From: Paraburkholderia diazotrophica
GTDB taxonomy: Bacteria > Pseudomonadota > Gammaproteobacteria > Burkholderiales > Burkholderiaceae
NCBI RefSeq assembly: GCF_900108945.1
Contig: NZ_FNYE01000034.1
Location: 23,443 to 87,442 of the forward strand
DNA: 64,000 nucleotides
Direction: 5' to 3'
Shown: piece by piece, positions 17,130 through 26,322 of the stretch
Layout of the letters: the number at the start of each line of letters is the position of its first letter
Numbering within the stretch: the stretch's first letter is position 1
Notes under the pieces: generated by a model
Databases searched by the model: none
Seen by the model: the letters and a program-made list of their open reading frames with translations, nothing else
What the model was told of the DNA's origin: nothing
Position numbers and translations under genes: made by a program

Positions 17130-18407
17130 ATGAATGCGGTATCCGAAGCGTTGAAACAGGGACTCGATACGTCGATTGCCGTCAACGGAAAGCGGCTGTG
17201 GGACAGCCTGATGACGATGGCGAAAATCGGCGCGACACCGAAGGGCGGCGTCTGCCGTCTCGCGCTCACCGACCTCGACAAGCAGGGCCGCGACCTGATC
17301 GTCAGCTGGGCGAAGGAGGCGGGCTGCACGGTGAGCGTCGATCAGATGGGCAACGTGTTCATGCGGCGCGCGGGCACGAACCCGGATGCGTTGCCCGTGA
17401 TGACGGGCTCGCATGCCGACTCGCAGCCGACGGGCGGCCGCTTCGACGGCATCTACGGCGTGCTGGGCGGGCTCGAAGTGATCCGCTGCCTCAACGATCG
17501 CAACATTCAGACCGAGCACCCGATCGAAGTCGTGATCTGGACCAACGAGGAAGGCTCGCGCTTCGCACCGGCGATGGTGGCATCGGGCGTGTTCGCGGGC
17601 GTCTTCACGCTCGACTATGGCCTGTCGCGCAAGGACGTCGACGGCAAGACGATCGGCGAGGAACTGAAGCGCATCGGCTATGCGGGCGACGTGCCGTGCG
17701 GCGGGCGTCCGCTGCATGCAGCGTTCGAACTGCACATCGAGCAGGGGCCGATACTCGAAGCGGAGCAGAAGACGATCGGCGTTGTCACCGACGCGCAAGG
17801 GCAGCGCTGGTACGAAATCACGCTGACGGGGCAGGAAGCGCATGCGGGCCCGACGCCGATGCCGCGCCGCAAGGATGCATTGCTGGGCGCAGCGCGCGTC
17901 GTCGATCTCGTCAACCGTATCGGCCTCGATCACGCGCCGCTCGCGTGCGCGACGGTCGGCATGATGCAGGTGCATCCGAACTCGCGCAACGTGATTCCCG
18001 GCCGCGTGTTCTTCACCGTCGATTTCCGTCATCCCGACGATGCCGTGCTCGCGAAGATGGACGCCGCGCTGCGTGAAGGCGTCGCGAAGATCGCGGGCGC
18101 GATCGGCCTCGAAACGCAGCTCGAACAGATCTTCTACTACGAGCCCGTCAGATTCGACGCGGCATGCGTGAAGTCCGTGCGCGCCGCTGCCCAGCGCTTC
18201 GGTTACTCGCATCGCGACATGGTGTCGGGCGCGGGCCATGACGCGTGCTATCTCGCGCAAGTCGCGCCGACGTCGATGGTGTTCGTGCCGTGTGTCGACG
18301 GCATCAGTCACAACGAAATCGAAGACGCGACGCCCGAATGGATCGAGGCGGGCGCGAACGTGTTGCTGCACGCGATGCTGGGGCGCGCTTGCGAGCCCGC
18401 ATCGTAA
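17130..18407 (+). CDS. Zn-dependent N-carbamoyl amidohydrolase (beta-ureidopropionase type)
   Basis: This 425-residue M20-type amidohydrolase is related to allantoate amidohydrolase and N-carbamoyl-L-amino acid hydrolases. Metal-binding motifs are present: GSHADSQPTGGRFDG (His95, Asp106), the NEEGSRF acidic pair (140-141) and the late SGAGHDA histidine. The family cleaves the carbamoyl group to amino acid, CO2 and ammonia. With preT/preA and dihydropyrimidinase beside it, the expected substrate is N-carbamoyl-beta-alanine (or the 2-methyl homologue), the third step of reductive pyrimidine breakdown. The start at 17130 follows an AGAGGAG-type site. An N-carbamoyl amino-acid (hydantoin) role is the main alternative. 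Confidence 0.88.
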   Translation: MNAVSEALKQGLDTSIAVNGKRLWDSLMTMAKIGATPKGGVCRLALTDLDKQGRDLIVSWAKEAGCTVSVDQMGNVFMRRAGTNPDALPVMTGSHADSQPTGGRFDGIYGVLGGLEVIRCLNDRNIQTEHPIEVVIWTNEEGSRFAPAMVASGVFAGVFTLDYGLSRKDVDGKTIGEELKRIGYAGDVPCGGRPLHAAFELHIEQGPILEAEQKTIGVVTDAQGQRWYEITLTGQEAHAGPTPMPRRKDALLGAARVVDLVNRIGLDHAPLACATVGMMQVHPNSRNVIPGRVFFTVDFRHPDDAVLAKMDAALREGVAKIAGAIGLETQLEQIFYYEPVRFDAACVKSVRAAAQRFGYSHRDMVSGAGHDACYLAQVAPTSMVFVPCVDGISHNEIEDATPEWIEAGANVLLHAMLGRACEPAS

Positions 18408-18521
18408 AGCCATAACGCCTCAACGCTTCACTGCTTTGACCATAAAACACATGCCATCCCGGCTTCGCTGATGCGAAGCCGGCAGGCACGGCTACGTCCT
18501 CACTTTGACGAAGGAACGCGT

Positions 18522-19871
18522 ATGGCCATCAAGCAAACCGGCGACATCGCGGCACAGCGTTTGTCGTCCGAACAGCTTTCGTGCGAGTTCGCAGACATCG
18601 CGCCGCTGCTGGATGCGACGGCAGCCGCCGCGGCCGCGAGCCGCTGTCACTACTGCTACGACGCGCCATGCGTGCAGGCCTGTCCGACGCAGATCGACAT
18701 ACCCGGCTTCATTCGCAAGATCGGCAATGGCAATCTGAAGGGCGCCGCCACCGATATTCTTTCGGCCAATCCATTGGGCGGCATGTGCGCGCGGGTCTGC
18801 CCAACCGAGATCCTTTGCGAAGGCGCGTGCGTGCGCAATCACCAGGACGCGAAGCCCGTCGCGATCGGCGCGTTGCAACGTCACGCGACGGATTGGGCGA
18901 TCGCGCGCGATGCCGTGCAGTTCAGGCGCGCGGCCGATAGCGGGCGTCATGTGGCCGTGGTCGGCGCGGGGCCGGCGGGGCTCGCGTGCGCGCATCGTGT
19001 TGCCGTGGCGGGCCATCGCGTGACGATCTACGACGCGCGCGACAAAGGCGGCGGCCTCAACGAATACGGCATCGCCGCATACAAGACCGTCGATGACTTC
19101 GCGCAGCGCGAAGTGCAATGGCTGCTGTCGGTCGGCGGTATCGAATTGAAGACGGGTGTTGCGTTGGGTCGCGACGTGACGCTCGACGCGTTGCGCCAAC
19201 AGCACGACGCCGTGTTCCTCGCAATGGGCCTCGGGGGCGTGCGTGCGCTCGAACTCGAAGGCGAGTCGCTCAGCGGCGTGATGAATGCCGTGGATTTCAT
19301 CGAGCAGGTGCGTCAGGCGAAAGACCTGTCGACGGTGCCCGTCGGACGTCGCGTGGTCGTGATCGGCGGCGGCAATACGGCCGTCGATGCCGCCGTGCAA
19401 AGCCGCAAGCTCGGCGCGACGAGCGTGACGATGGTGTACCGGCGCGGCGTCGAATCGATGAGCGCGACATGGGCCGAGCGCGAGTTCGCGCAGACGCAGC
19501 GCGTGACGCTCGTCACGCATGCAAAGCCTGTACGTCTGATCGCCGGCGATGGAACGGTGACGGGCGTCGAGTTCGAACGCGTCGCAAGAGAGGGCAGCGT
19601 GGAGCGCTTCATCGTCGAAGCCGACATGGTGCTGAAGGCGATCGGTCAAACGCTCGTGCCCGTCGGTCTCGATCGTGAATTGCTGACGCTCGACGGAAGC
19701 CGCATTGCGGTCGATGCGGACATGCGCACGTCGCTGGACAAAGTATGGGCGGGCGGCGATTGCGCGGCATCGGGCGGCGTCGATCTGACCGTGCAGGCCG
19801 TGCAGGACGGCAAGCTCGCGGCGGCGTCGATCGACGCGGCGTTCGCGCTCGCAGCTGTGAAGGCCGCCTGA
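18522..19871 (+). CDS. preT: PreT, flavoprotein subunit of NAD(P)-dependent dihydropyrimidine dehydrogenase
   Basis: This 449-residue protein is homologous to the small subunit of glutamate synthase and to the N-terminal part of mammalian dihydropyrimidine dehydrogenase. Two N-terminal cysteine clusters for Fe-S centres are visible (Cys 42, 45, 50, 54 and 89, 93, 99, 103). The FAD fingerprint VVGAGPAGLACAH lies near 146-158 and the NAD(P) fingerprint VVVIGGGNTAVDAA near 283-296. It feeds electrons from NAD(P)H to PreA. The start at 18522 is chosen because the family N-terminus begins there. It lies 49 bp upstream of preA, clearly in one operon. Confidence 0.93.
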   Translation: MAIKQTGDIAAQRLSSEQLSCEFADIAPLLDATAAAAAASRCHYCYDAPCVQACPTQIDIPGFIRKIGNGNLKGAATDILSANPLGGMCARVCPTEILCEGACVRNHQDAKPVAIGALQRHATDWAIARDAVQFRRAADSGRHVAVVGAGPAGLACAHRVAVAGHRVTIYDARDKGGGLNEYGIAAYKTVDDFAQREVQWLLSVGGIELKTGVALGRDVTLDALRQQHDAVFLAMGLGGVRALELEGESLSGVMNAVDFIEQVRQAKDLSTVPVGRRVVVIGGGNTAVDAAVQSRKLGATSVTMVYRRGVESMSATWAEREFAQTQRVTLVTHAKPVRLIAGDGTVTGVEFERVAREGSVERFIVEADMVLKAIGQTLVPVGLDRELLTLDGSRIAVDADMRTSLDKVWAGGDCAASGGVDLTVQAVQDGKLAAASIDAAFALAAVKAA

Positions 19872-19920
19872 AACGCACACGCGCAACGTCACAACACAAC
19901 CGAATTCCACGGAGCCGATC

Positions 19921-21243
19921 ATGGCCGATCTACGTTGCACGATTGCCGGCATCAATTCGCCGAATCCTTTCTGGCTCGCGTCCGCGCCGCCGACCGACAA
20001 GGCGTACAACGTGAACCGCGCTTTCGAAGCCGGCTGGGGCGGCGTCGTGTGGAAGACGCTCGGTCTCGATCCGCATGTGGTCAATGTCAGTTCGCGTTAC
20101 GGCGCGGTTCAGTGGAACGGCCAGCGTATCGCGGGCCTCAACAACATCGAGCTGATCACCGATCGGCCGCTCGACGTCAATCTGCGCGAAATCACCCAGG
20201 TCAAGCGCGACTGGCCCGACCGCGCGCTGATCGTGTCGTTGATGGTGCCGTGCAACGAGCGCGACTGGAAATGGATTCTCCCGCTCGTCGAAGACACGGG
20301 CGCGGATGCCGTTGAGCTGAATTTCGGCTGTCCGCATGGAATGAGCGAACGCGGGATGGGCTCGGCTGTCGGCCAGGTGCCCGAGTATGTCGAGATGGTC
20401 ACGCGCTGGGTCAAGGAGGGCACGAAACTGCCGTGTCTCGTGAAGCTCACGCCGAACATCAGCGATATCCGCATGGGCTCGCGCGCCGCTTACAAAGGCG
20501 GCGCGGGCGGCGTGTCGCTGATCAACACGATCAACTCGATCGTCGCCGTTGATCTCGACCAGATGGCGCCGATGCCGACCGTCGACGGCAAGGGCACGCA
20601 CGGTGGCTATTGCGGCCCCGCCGTCAAGCCGATCGCGCTGAACATGGTCGCCGAAATTGCGCGCGATCCGCAGACGCCCGGTCTCCCCATCTCGGGTATC
20701 GGCGGCATTTCGTCGTGGCGCGACGCGGCGGAGTTCATCGTGCTCGGCGCGGGCAGCGTGCAGGTGTGCACGGCGGCGATGCATTACGGCTTTCGCATCG
20801 TCGCTGATCTCGCGGACGGCCTGTCGAACTGGATGGACGAAAAGGGCTACGCGACGCTCGACGACATTCGCGGCCGCGCGGTGCCGAACGTCACCGACTG
20901 GAAGTACCTGAACCTGAAGTACGACATCAAGGCGCGCATCGATCAGGACAAGTGCATCCAGTGCGGTCTGTGTCACATCGCATGCGAGGACACGTCGCAT
21001 CAGGCGATCACGCGCGAGAAGGACGGCAAGCGCCATTTCGAAGTGATCGACGCGGAGTGCGTCGGGTGCAATCTTTGCATGCATGTGTGCCCAGTCGAGC
21101 AATGCATCACGATGGAGCGCGTCGACAGCGGCGAGTACGCGAACTGGACCACGCATCCGAACAATCCGGCACGCGTCGTTGCGGATGCACCCGAATCAGG
21201 CCGCGCGCAAGCCGATGCGCAGCACGCGGCGAAAGCAGCCTGA
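19921..21243 (+). CDS. preA: PreA, catalytic subunit of dihydropyrimidine dehydrogenase
   Basis: This 440-residue protein has an FMN-binding dihydroorotate-dehydrogenase-like barrel (about 1-320) and a C-terminal ferredoxin domain with two [4Fe-4S] motifs (CIQCGLCHIAC and CVGCNLCMHVC, about 346-395). It reduces uracil and thymine to the 5,6-dihydro compounds with electrons from PreT. The substrate-loop segment CPHGMSERGMGSAVGQ (about 137-152) has Val where, from memory, the mammalian enzyme has its catalytic Cys; E. coli PreA, also from memory, has Val there too. The C-terminus carries an Ala/Gln-rich tail. A preT-preA-permease-hydA order fits pyrimidine catabolism. Confidence 0.94.
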   Translation: MADLRCTIAGINSPNPFWLASAPPTDKAYNVNRAFEAGWGGVVWKTLGLDPHVVNVSSRYGAVQWNGQRIAGLNNIELITDRPLDVNLREITQVKRDWPDRALIVSLMVPCNERDWKWILPLVEDTGADAVELNFGCPHGMSERGMGSAVGQVPEYVEMVTRWVKEGTKLPCLVKLTPNISDIRMGSRAAYKGGAGGVSLINTINSIVAVDLDQMAPMPTVDGKGTHGGYCGPAVKPIALNMVAEIARDPQTPGLPISGIGGISSWRDAAEFIVLGAGSVQVCTAAMHYGFRIVADLADGLSNWMDEKGYATLDDIRGRAVPNVTDWKYLNLKYDIKARIDQDKCIQCGLCHIACEDTSHQAITREKDGKRHFEVIDAECVGCNLCMHVCPVEQCITMERVDSGEYANWTTHPNNPARVVADAPESGRAQADAQHAAKAA

Positions 21244-21362
21244 TTTGCTGGCCGTCTTCCGGCCCGACGCGTTTCGACGAATCACATGAGAGAACGCGTG
21301 GGCTTGCCAAATCAGCCATCAGTCAATGAGCAGTCAACGAGCGATCAAGTGGAGATCCCCCG

Positions 21363-22859
21363 ATGAAGCAGACAGCGCAATCCGCCGACGCGCCGCACGG
21401 CAGCAGTCTCTATAACGACGACCTCGCGCCGACGGGCCCCGCGCAGCGCACGTGGAAGTGGTATCACTTCGCGGCGCTGTGGGTCGGCATGGTGATGAAC
21501 ATCGCGTCGTACATGCTCGCGGCCGGTTTGACGGAAGAGGGCATGTCGCCGTGGCAGGCGGTGCTGACGGTCCTGCTCGGCAACGTCATCGTGCTGGTGC
21601 CGATGCTTCTGATCGGACATGCGGGCGCGAAGCACGGCATACCGTATGCGGTGCTCGTGCGCTCGTCGTTCGGCACGCAGGGCGCGAAGCTGCCGGCGAT
21701 GCTGCGCGCGATCGTCGCGTGCGGCTGGTACGGCATCCAGACGTGGCTCGGCGGCAGCGCGATCTATACGCTGCTCAACATTCTGACAGGCAACGCGCTG
21801 CACGGCGCGGCGCTGCCGTTTCTCGACATCTCGATTGCGCAGCTCGCGTGCTTTCTCGCGTTCTGGGCGTTGCAGATCTACTTCATCGTGCACGGCACCG
21901 ATTCGATCCGCTGGCTCGAAAGCTGGTCCGCGCCGATCAAGGTCGTGATGTGCATCGCGCTCGTGTGGTGGGCGACGTCTAAGGCGGGCGGCGTCGGCTC
22001 GATGCTGTCGGCGCCTTCGCAGTTCGCGCCGGGCGGCAAGAAGGAAGGGCTCTTCTGGGTCACGTTCTGGCCGGGCCTCACGGCGATGGTCGGCTTCTGG
22101 GCGACGCTCGCGCTGAATATCCCCGACTTCACGCGCTTTGCGAGAACGCAGCGCGACCAGATCGTCGGGCAGTCGATCGGCTTGCCCGTGCCGATGGCGT
22201 TGCTGTCGGTGATCTCGGTTGTCGTCACGTCGGCGACGGTCGTGATCTACGGCAAGGCGATCTGGGACCCGATCGACCTGGCGAGCCGCATGACGGGCAT
22301 CGGCGTCGGCATCGCGCTCATCATCCTCACGCTCGATACGATGTGCTGCAATCTCGCCGCGAATCTCGTCGGTCCCGCGTATGACTTTTCGAGCCTGTGG
22401 CCGAAGGGTATTTCGTATCGCACGGGCGGCCTGATCACCGCGACGATCGCGATTGTGATGATGCCGTGGAAGATTCTCGCGACCACGCAAGGCTACATCT
22501 TCACGTGGCTCGTCGGGTACTCGGCGCTGCTCGGACCCGTTGCGGGCATCCTGATGGTCGATTACTTCCTGATTCGCGGCACGCGGCTCGATCAGCGCGA
22601 ACTGTTCGACGAAAACGGCGAATACAGCTACACGGGCGGCTGGAACATGGCTGCTGTCGTCGCGCTCGTGGTCGGCGTGCTGCCGAATCTGCCGGGCTTT
22701 CTGCACACGGCGTTTCCAGCGTCGTTCCCGAACGTGCCCGGGTTCCTCAATACGCTCTACACGTATGCATGGTTCGTGGGACTCGCACTCGCGTCGATCG
22801 TGTACGGCACGTGGATGAAGCTGCGCCGCAGTCCTGGCGCGAGCATGGCGAATGCATGA
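21363..22859 (+). CDS. NCS1-family nucleobase:cation symporter (uracil/dihydropyrimidine type)
   Basis: This 498-residue inner-membrane permease has twelve predicted spans and the NCS1 family features: an N-terminal WYHFAALWVGMVMN segment, the substrate-site region GWYGIQTWLGG (about 121-131), and NIPDFTRFARTQRDQ between the middle helices. NCS1 proteins import uracil, allantoin, cytosine or hydantoins with Na+ or H+. Its place between preA and dihydropyrimidinase argues for uracil, thymine or hydantoin as cargo. A GGAG site lies shortly before the ATG at 21363. The gap of 119 bp after preA is modest, so one transcript is likely. Confidence 0.9.
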   Translation: MKQTAQSADAPHGSSLYNDDLAPTGPAQRTWKWYHFAALWVGMVMNIASYMLAAGLTEEGMSPWQAVLTVLLGNVIVLVPMLLIGHAGAKHGIPYAVLVRSSFGTQGAKLPAMLRAIVACGWYGIQTWLGGSAIYTLLNILTGNALHGAALPFLDISIAQLACFLAFWALQIYFIVHGTDSIRWLESWSAPIKVVMCIALVWWATSKAGGVGSMLSAPSQFAPGGKKEGLFWVTFWPGLTAMVGFWATLALNIPDFTRFARTQRDQIVGQSIGLPVPMALLSVISVVVTSATVVIYGKAIWDPIDLASRMTGIGVGIALIILTLDTMCCNLAANLVGPAYDFSSLWPKGISYRTGGLITATIAIVMMPWKILATTQGYIFTWLVGYSALLGPVAGILMVDYFLIRGTRLDQRELFDENGEYSYTGGWNMAAVVALVVGVLPNLPGFLHTAFPASFPNVPGFLNTLYTYAWFVGLALASIVYGTWMKLRRSPGASMANA

Positions 22860-22891
22860 ACACGCGATTGATTTAACGGAGGAGGCAACCG

Positions 22892-24343
22892 ATGACAACC
22901 CTGATTCGCGGCGGCACCGTGATCGATGCCGACCGCACGCATAGAGCCGACGTATTGATCGCGGACCCGCAGGACGGCGGCACGATCCTGCAGATCGACC
23001 GCACGATCGATCCGCCCGAGGGCGCGAAGATCGTCGACGCGCACGATCAGTACGTGATGCCCGGCGGCATCGATCCGCACACGCACATGGAGCTGCCGTT
23101 CATGGGCACGACGGCGAGCGACGATTTCTATACGGGCACGGCGGCGGGCCTGTCGGGCGGCACGACGAGCATCATCGACTTCGTGATCCCGAGCCCAAAG
23201 CAGCCGCTCATGGATGCGTTCAGGCAATGGCGTAGTTGGGCCGAAAAGGCATCGGCGGATTATGGCTTTCATGTGGCAGTCACGTGGTGGGACGAGTCGG
23301 TGTATCGCGACATGGGCACGCTCGTGCATGAGCACGGCGTGTCGAGCTTCAAGCACTTCATGGCCTACAAGAACGCGATCATGGCGGACGACGAAGTGCT
23401 CGTGAACAGCTTCTCGCGTTCTCTCGAACTCGGCGCGCTGCCCACGGTACATGCGGAGAACGGCGAGCTCGTGTTCCAGTTGCAGAAGCAACTTCTAGCG
23501 AAGGGATTCACGGGGCCGGAGGCGCATCCGTTGTCGCGTCCGCCCGAAGTGGAAGGCGAGGCCGCGAATCGCGCGATTCGCATTGCGCAGGTGCTCGGCG
23601 TGCCTGTGTACATCGTGCACGTGTCCGCGAAAGAGGCCGTCGAAGCAATCTCGCGCGCGCGCAACGAAGGGCAGCGTGTCTTCGGCGAAGTGTTGCCCGG
23701 CCATCTCGTGATAGACGAATCCGTGTATCGCGACCGCGACTGGACGCGTGCCGCCGCGCATGTGATGAGCCCGCCGTTTCGCACGAGCGAGCATCGCGAG
23801 GCGTTGTGGCGCGGCCTGCAATCGGGTCAGCTCCATACGACGGCCACCGACCATTGCGTGTTCTGCGCGTCGCAGAAAGCGATGGGCCGCGAGGACTTCA
23901 CGAAGATTCCGAACGGCTGCGGCGGTGTCGAGGACCGGATGTCGGTGCTGTGGCACGAGGGCGTGAACCGCGGACGCATCACGCCGAACGAGTTCGTGCG
24001 CATCACATCGACGAACGCTGCGCAAATCTTCAACCTCTATCCGCGCAAAGGCGCGGTGGAGGTCGGCGCGGACGCGGACCTCGTCATCTGGGACCCGGCC
24101 GCGACGAAGACGATCTCGGTGAAGACGCATCATCAGAAGGTCGACTTCAACGTCTTCGAAGGGATGACGGTGCAGGGCGTCGCGATGCACACGTTCACGC
24201 GCGGCGCGCATGCATGGGCCGACGGCGATCTGCGTGCTCAGCGCGGCGCGGGTCAGTACCTGAAGCGCCCGCCCAATGCCGCGTACTACGACGCGGTGCG
24301 GGTCGCCAACAAGCTGAAGGAGCCGCATCCCGTCGAACGCTGA
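22892..24343 (+). CDS. hydA: Dihydropyrimidinase (D-hydantoinase)
   Basis: This 483-residue cyclic amidohydrolase has the HxH metal motif DPHTHMELP (His63, His65). The carbamylated bridging lysine is in HFMAYK (Lys160), followed by histidines in VHAENGELV and YIVHVSAKEA. It opens dihydrouracil or dihydrothymine to the N-carbamoyl-beta-amino acid, which the amidohydrolase encoded upstream then cleaves. The length and motifs match bacterial D-hydantoinases/dihydropyrimidinases. GGAGGAGG-type sequence precedes the ATG at 22892. The gene closes the operon: a strong terminator lies about 50 bp downstream. Confidence 0.95.
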   Translation: MTTLIRGGTVIDADRTHRADVLIADPQDGGTILQIDRTIDPPEGAKIVDAHDQYVMPGGIDPHTHMELPFMGTTASDDFYTGTAAGLSGGTTSIIDFVIPSPKQPLMDAFRQWRSWAEKASADYGFHVAVTWWDESVYRDMGTLVHEHGVSSFKHFMAYKNAIMADDEVLVNSFSRSLELGALPTVHAENGELVFQLQKQLLAKGFTGPEAHPLSRPPEVEGEAANRAIRIAQVLGVPVYIVHVSAKEAVEAISRARNEGQRVFGEVLPGHLVIDESVYRDRDWTRAAAHVMSPPFRTSEHREALWRGLQSGQLHTTATDHCVFCASQKAMGREDFTKIPNGCGGVEDRMSVLWHEGVNRGRITPNEFVRITSTNAAQIFNLYPRKGAVEVGADADLVIWDPAATKTISVKTHHQKVDFNVFEGMTVQGVAMHTFTRGAHAWADGDLRAQRGAGQYLKRPPNAAYYDAVRVANKLKEPHPVER

Positions 24344-24395
24344 ACCGCATCTGGGCACTGAACCTCGATCGGGCTCGATCTGGCTGCACGACACG

Positions 24396-24440
24396 AACGG
24401 CCGCTTCGCCTCGCAGGGCAGGAGCGGCCGTTGCTATTTT
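24396..24440 (+). terminator. Intrinsic terminator of the pyrimidine operon
   Basis: AACGGCCGCT (24396-24405) and AGCGGCCGTT (24423-24432) form a perfect 10-bp stem, followed by GCTATTTT. Confidence 0.8.
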
Positions 24441-24836
24441 CGGTTATGCTTCCGGCCTCGCTGCGGGAGCGGCTTTCGATGCACCACAGCGCGCCGTGCA
24501 AGGAACGGGTAAGGACGGCAACAACGGGAGCGGCAGATCGACGCCGAAGCCATCGCGAAGCGATAGCAACGAATACGCAGACGCAACGCGACGACGAAGC
24601 AAATCGACGTGCTGCACGTCAACGCCCCATGCAGCGCAAGGATTCCCGTGCGTCCGTATACTTGCGCATTGCCAACCTCTCTGTTTCGGTCCAGTTTATT
24701 CCGCCGCGGCATATATATAAGCCTTCAAATGCGTTGTGGAAATAAGGACCGTTTGCTACAGTCCGCCCACGCTGCCGGACGGGTGTTCCGGCAGACGCAC
24801 GCACAACCGGATAAAACGAACCTCGGAGCACACATC
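24441..24836 (+). other. Non-coding leader region of the amino-acid ABC operon
   Basis: No gene is supported. TATATATAA (24712-24720) is the only AT-rich block and a candidate -10 element. An 8-bp hairpin in the presumed 5' leader (CTGCCGGA 24772-24779, TCCGGCAG 24787-24794) precedes the ribosome site GGAG at 24825-24828. Confidence 0.45.
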
Positions 24837-25619
24837 ATGAAGTCGATTCGATCCCTCCTGCTGATCGGCCTGCTGCAAGTCGCGACGGCCACGGCCGCGT
24901 TCGCTGCCGACGACCTCTCGAAGATCAAGTCCGCCGGCGAGATCAAGTTCGGCACGGAAGGCACGTACGCGCCGTTCACGTTCCACGATGCGTCGAACCA
25001 GCTGACGGGCTTCGACGTCGAAATCGGCCGCGCGATCGCGCAGAAACTGGGCGTGAAGCCGGTGTTCGTCGAAGGCAAATGGGACGGCCTGATCGCCGGT
25101 CTCGACGCGAACCGCTACGACGCCGTGATCAACGAAGTGGCCGTCACCGATGCGCGCAAGCAGAAGTACGACTTCTCCACGCCGTACATCACGTCGCACG
25201 CGGCGCTGATCGTGCGTGCTGACAACAGCGCGATCAAGACCTTCGACGACCTGAAGGGCAAGAAGTCGGCCAACACGCTGACCAGCAACTTCGGCAAGAT
25301 CGCTGCCGCGCACGGCGCTGAAGTGGTCCCCGTGCAGGGCTTCAACGAATCGATCGATCTGCTGACGTCGGGCCGCGTCGATGCGACGGTCAACGACTCG
25401 CTATCGTTCCTCGACTTCAAGAAGCACAAGCCGGACGCGAAGGTGAAGATCGCCGCGATCGACACGTCGTCGGATAGCTCGGACAAGTCGGCGGTGCTGA
25501 TCCGCAAGGGCAATCCGGAACTGCAGGCCGCGATCAATAAGGCGCTCGCCGATATCAAGGCCGACGGTACATACGAGAAAATCTCGAACAAGTACTTCGG
25601 CAAAGACGTTTCGCAATAA
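24837..25619 (+). CDS. Amino-acid ABC transporter, periplasmic substrate-binding protein
   Basis: This 260-residue family-3 solute-binding protein has a Sec signal peptide (about 1-23, ending AAFA) and the typical opening GTEGTYAPFTFHD. The FDVEIGRAIAQKLGV and WDGLIAGLDANRYDAVINEVAVTDAR blocks place it with cystine/polar amino-acid binding proteins. It delivers its ligand to the permease/ATPase pair encoded immediately downstream (22 and 3 bp gaps). The start at 24837 is set by the signal peptide and GGAG at 24825-24828. It follows the pyrimidine operon but is separated by a terminator and about 400 bp, so it is probably an independent unit. The ligand cannot be named with confidence; L-cystine is possible. 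Confidence 0.9.
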   Translation: MKSIRSLLLIGLLQVATATAAFAADDLSKIKSAGEIKFGTEGTYAPFTFHDASNQLTGFDVEIGRAIAQKLGVKPVFVEGKWDGLIAGLDANRYDAVINEVAVTDARKQKYDFSTPYITSHAALIVRADNSAIKTFDDLKGKKSANTLTSNFGKIAAAHGAEVVPVQGFNESIDLLTSGRVDATVNDSLSFLDFKKHKPDAKVKIAAIDTSSDSSDKSAVLIRKGNPELQAAINKALADIKADGTYEKISNKYFGKDVSQ

Positions 25620-25641
25620 GCAAGAAGGGCGAGCCTGAATC

Positions 25642-26319
25642 ATGCCTGCATGGTTGCACCTGATGGGGGAATCGCTGTGGCCGCTGCTGTACGCGGGCCT
25701 CGTGTTCACCGTGCCGTTGACGCTCGTGTCGTTCGCGATCGGACTCGCGCTGGCGTTCATCGTGGCGCTGCTGCGGCTGTTCGGGCCGGCGTGGTCGGTG
25801 GCCGTCGTGCGCTTCTACGTGTGGCTGTTTCGCGGCTCGCCGCTGCTCGTTCAGCTGTTCGTGATCTTCTATGGCCTGCCGAACGTCGGCATCGTGCTCG
25901 ATCCGTTGACGGCCGCGATCATCGGCTTCTCGCTGAACGTCGGCGCGTATAACTCGGAAGTGATCCGCGGCGTGATCGAGTCGATCCCAAAAGGGCAGTG
26001 GGAAGCGGCGTACTCGATGGGCATGACGCGCGCGCAGGCGCTGCGTCGCGCGATCCTGCCGCAGGCGGCGCGCGTCGCGTTGCCGCCGCTGTCGAACTCG
26101 TTTATCGCGCTCGTGAAGGACACGTCGCTTGCTGCCGTGCTGACCGTGCCGGAGATTTTCCAGGCCGCGCAGCGCATCGCATCGGTGACGTACGAGCCGC
26201 TGATTCTCTATACGGAAGCCGCGCTGATCTATCTCGTGTTCAGCTCCGTGCTGTCCTCCGCGCAGGTGCGCCTCGAACGCCGCTTCGGCCGCCACGCGCT
26301 TTTCACGTCGGGTAGCTGA
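25642..26319 (+). CDS. Amino-acid ABC transporter permease
   Basis: This 225-residue inner-membrane permease of the HisM/GlnP type has about five membrane spans. It carries the family signature YNSEVIRGVIESIPKGQWEAA (about 93-113), followed by the cytoplasmic EAA loop that contacts the ATPase (MGMTRAQALRRAILPQA). A single permease gene suggests a homodimeric channel. It sits between the binding protein and the ATPase gene in the standard order. Confidence 0.92.
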   Translation: MPAWLHLMGESLWPLLYAGLVFTVPLTLVSFAIGLALAFIVALLRLFGPAWSVAVVRFYVWLFRGSPLLVQLFVIFYGLPNVGIVLDPLTAAIIGFSLNVGAYNSEVIRGVIESIPKGQWEAAYSMGMTRAQALRRAILPQAARVALPPLSNSFIALVKDTSLAAVLTVPEIFQAAQRIASVTYEPLILYTEAALIYLVFSSVLSSAQVRLERRFGRHALFTSGS

Positions 26320-26322
26320 ACG

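Noticed and set aside
19930..22898. Long minus-strand ORFs opposite preA and the NCS1 permease gene
   Set aside because: Both are antisense to genes with clear motifs and show only charged low-complexity sequence.
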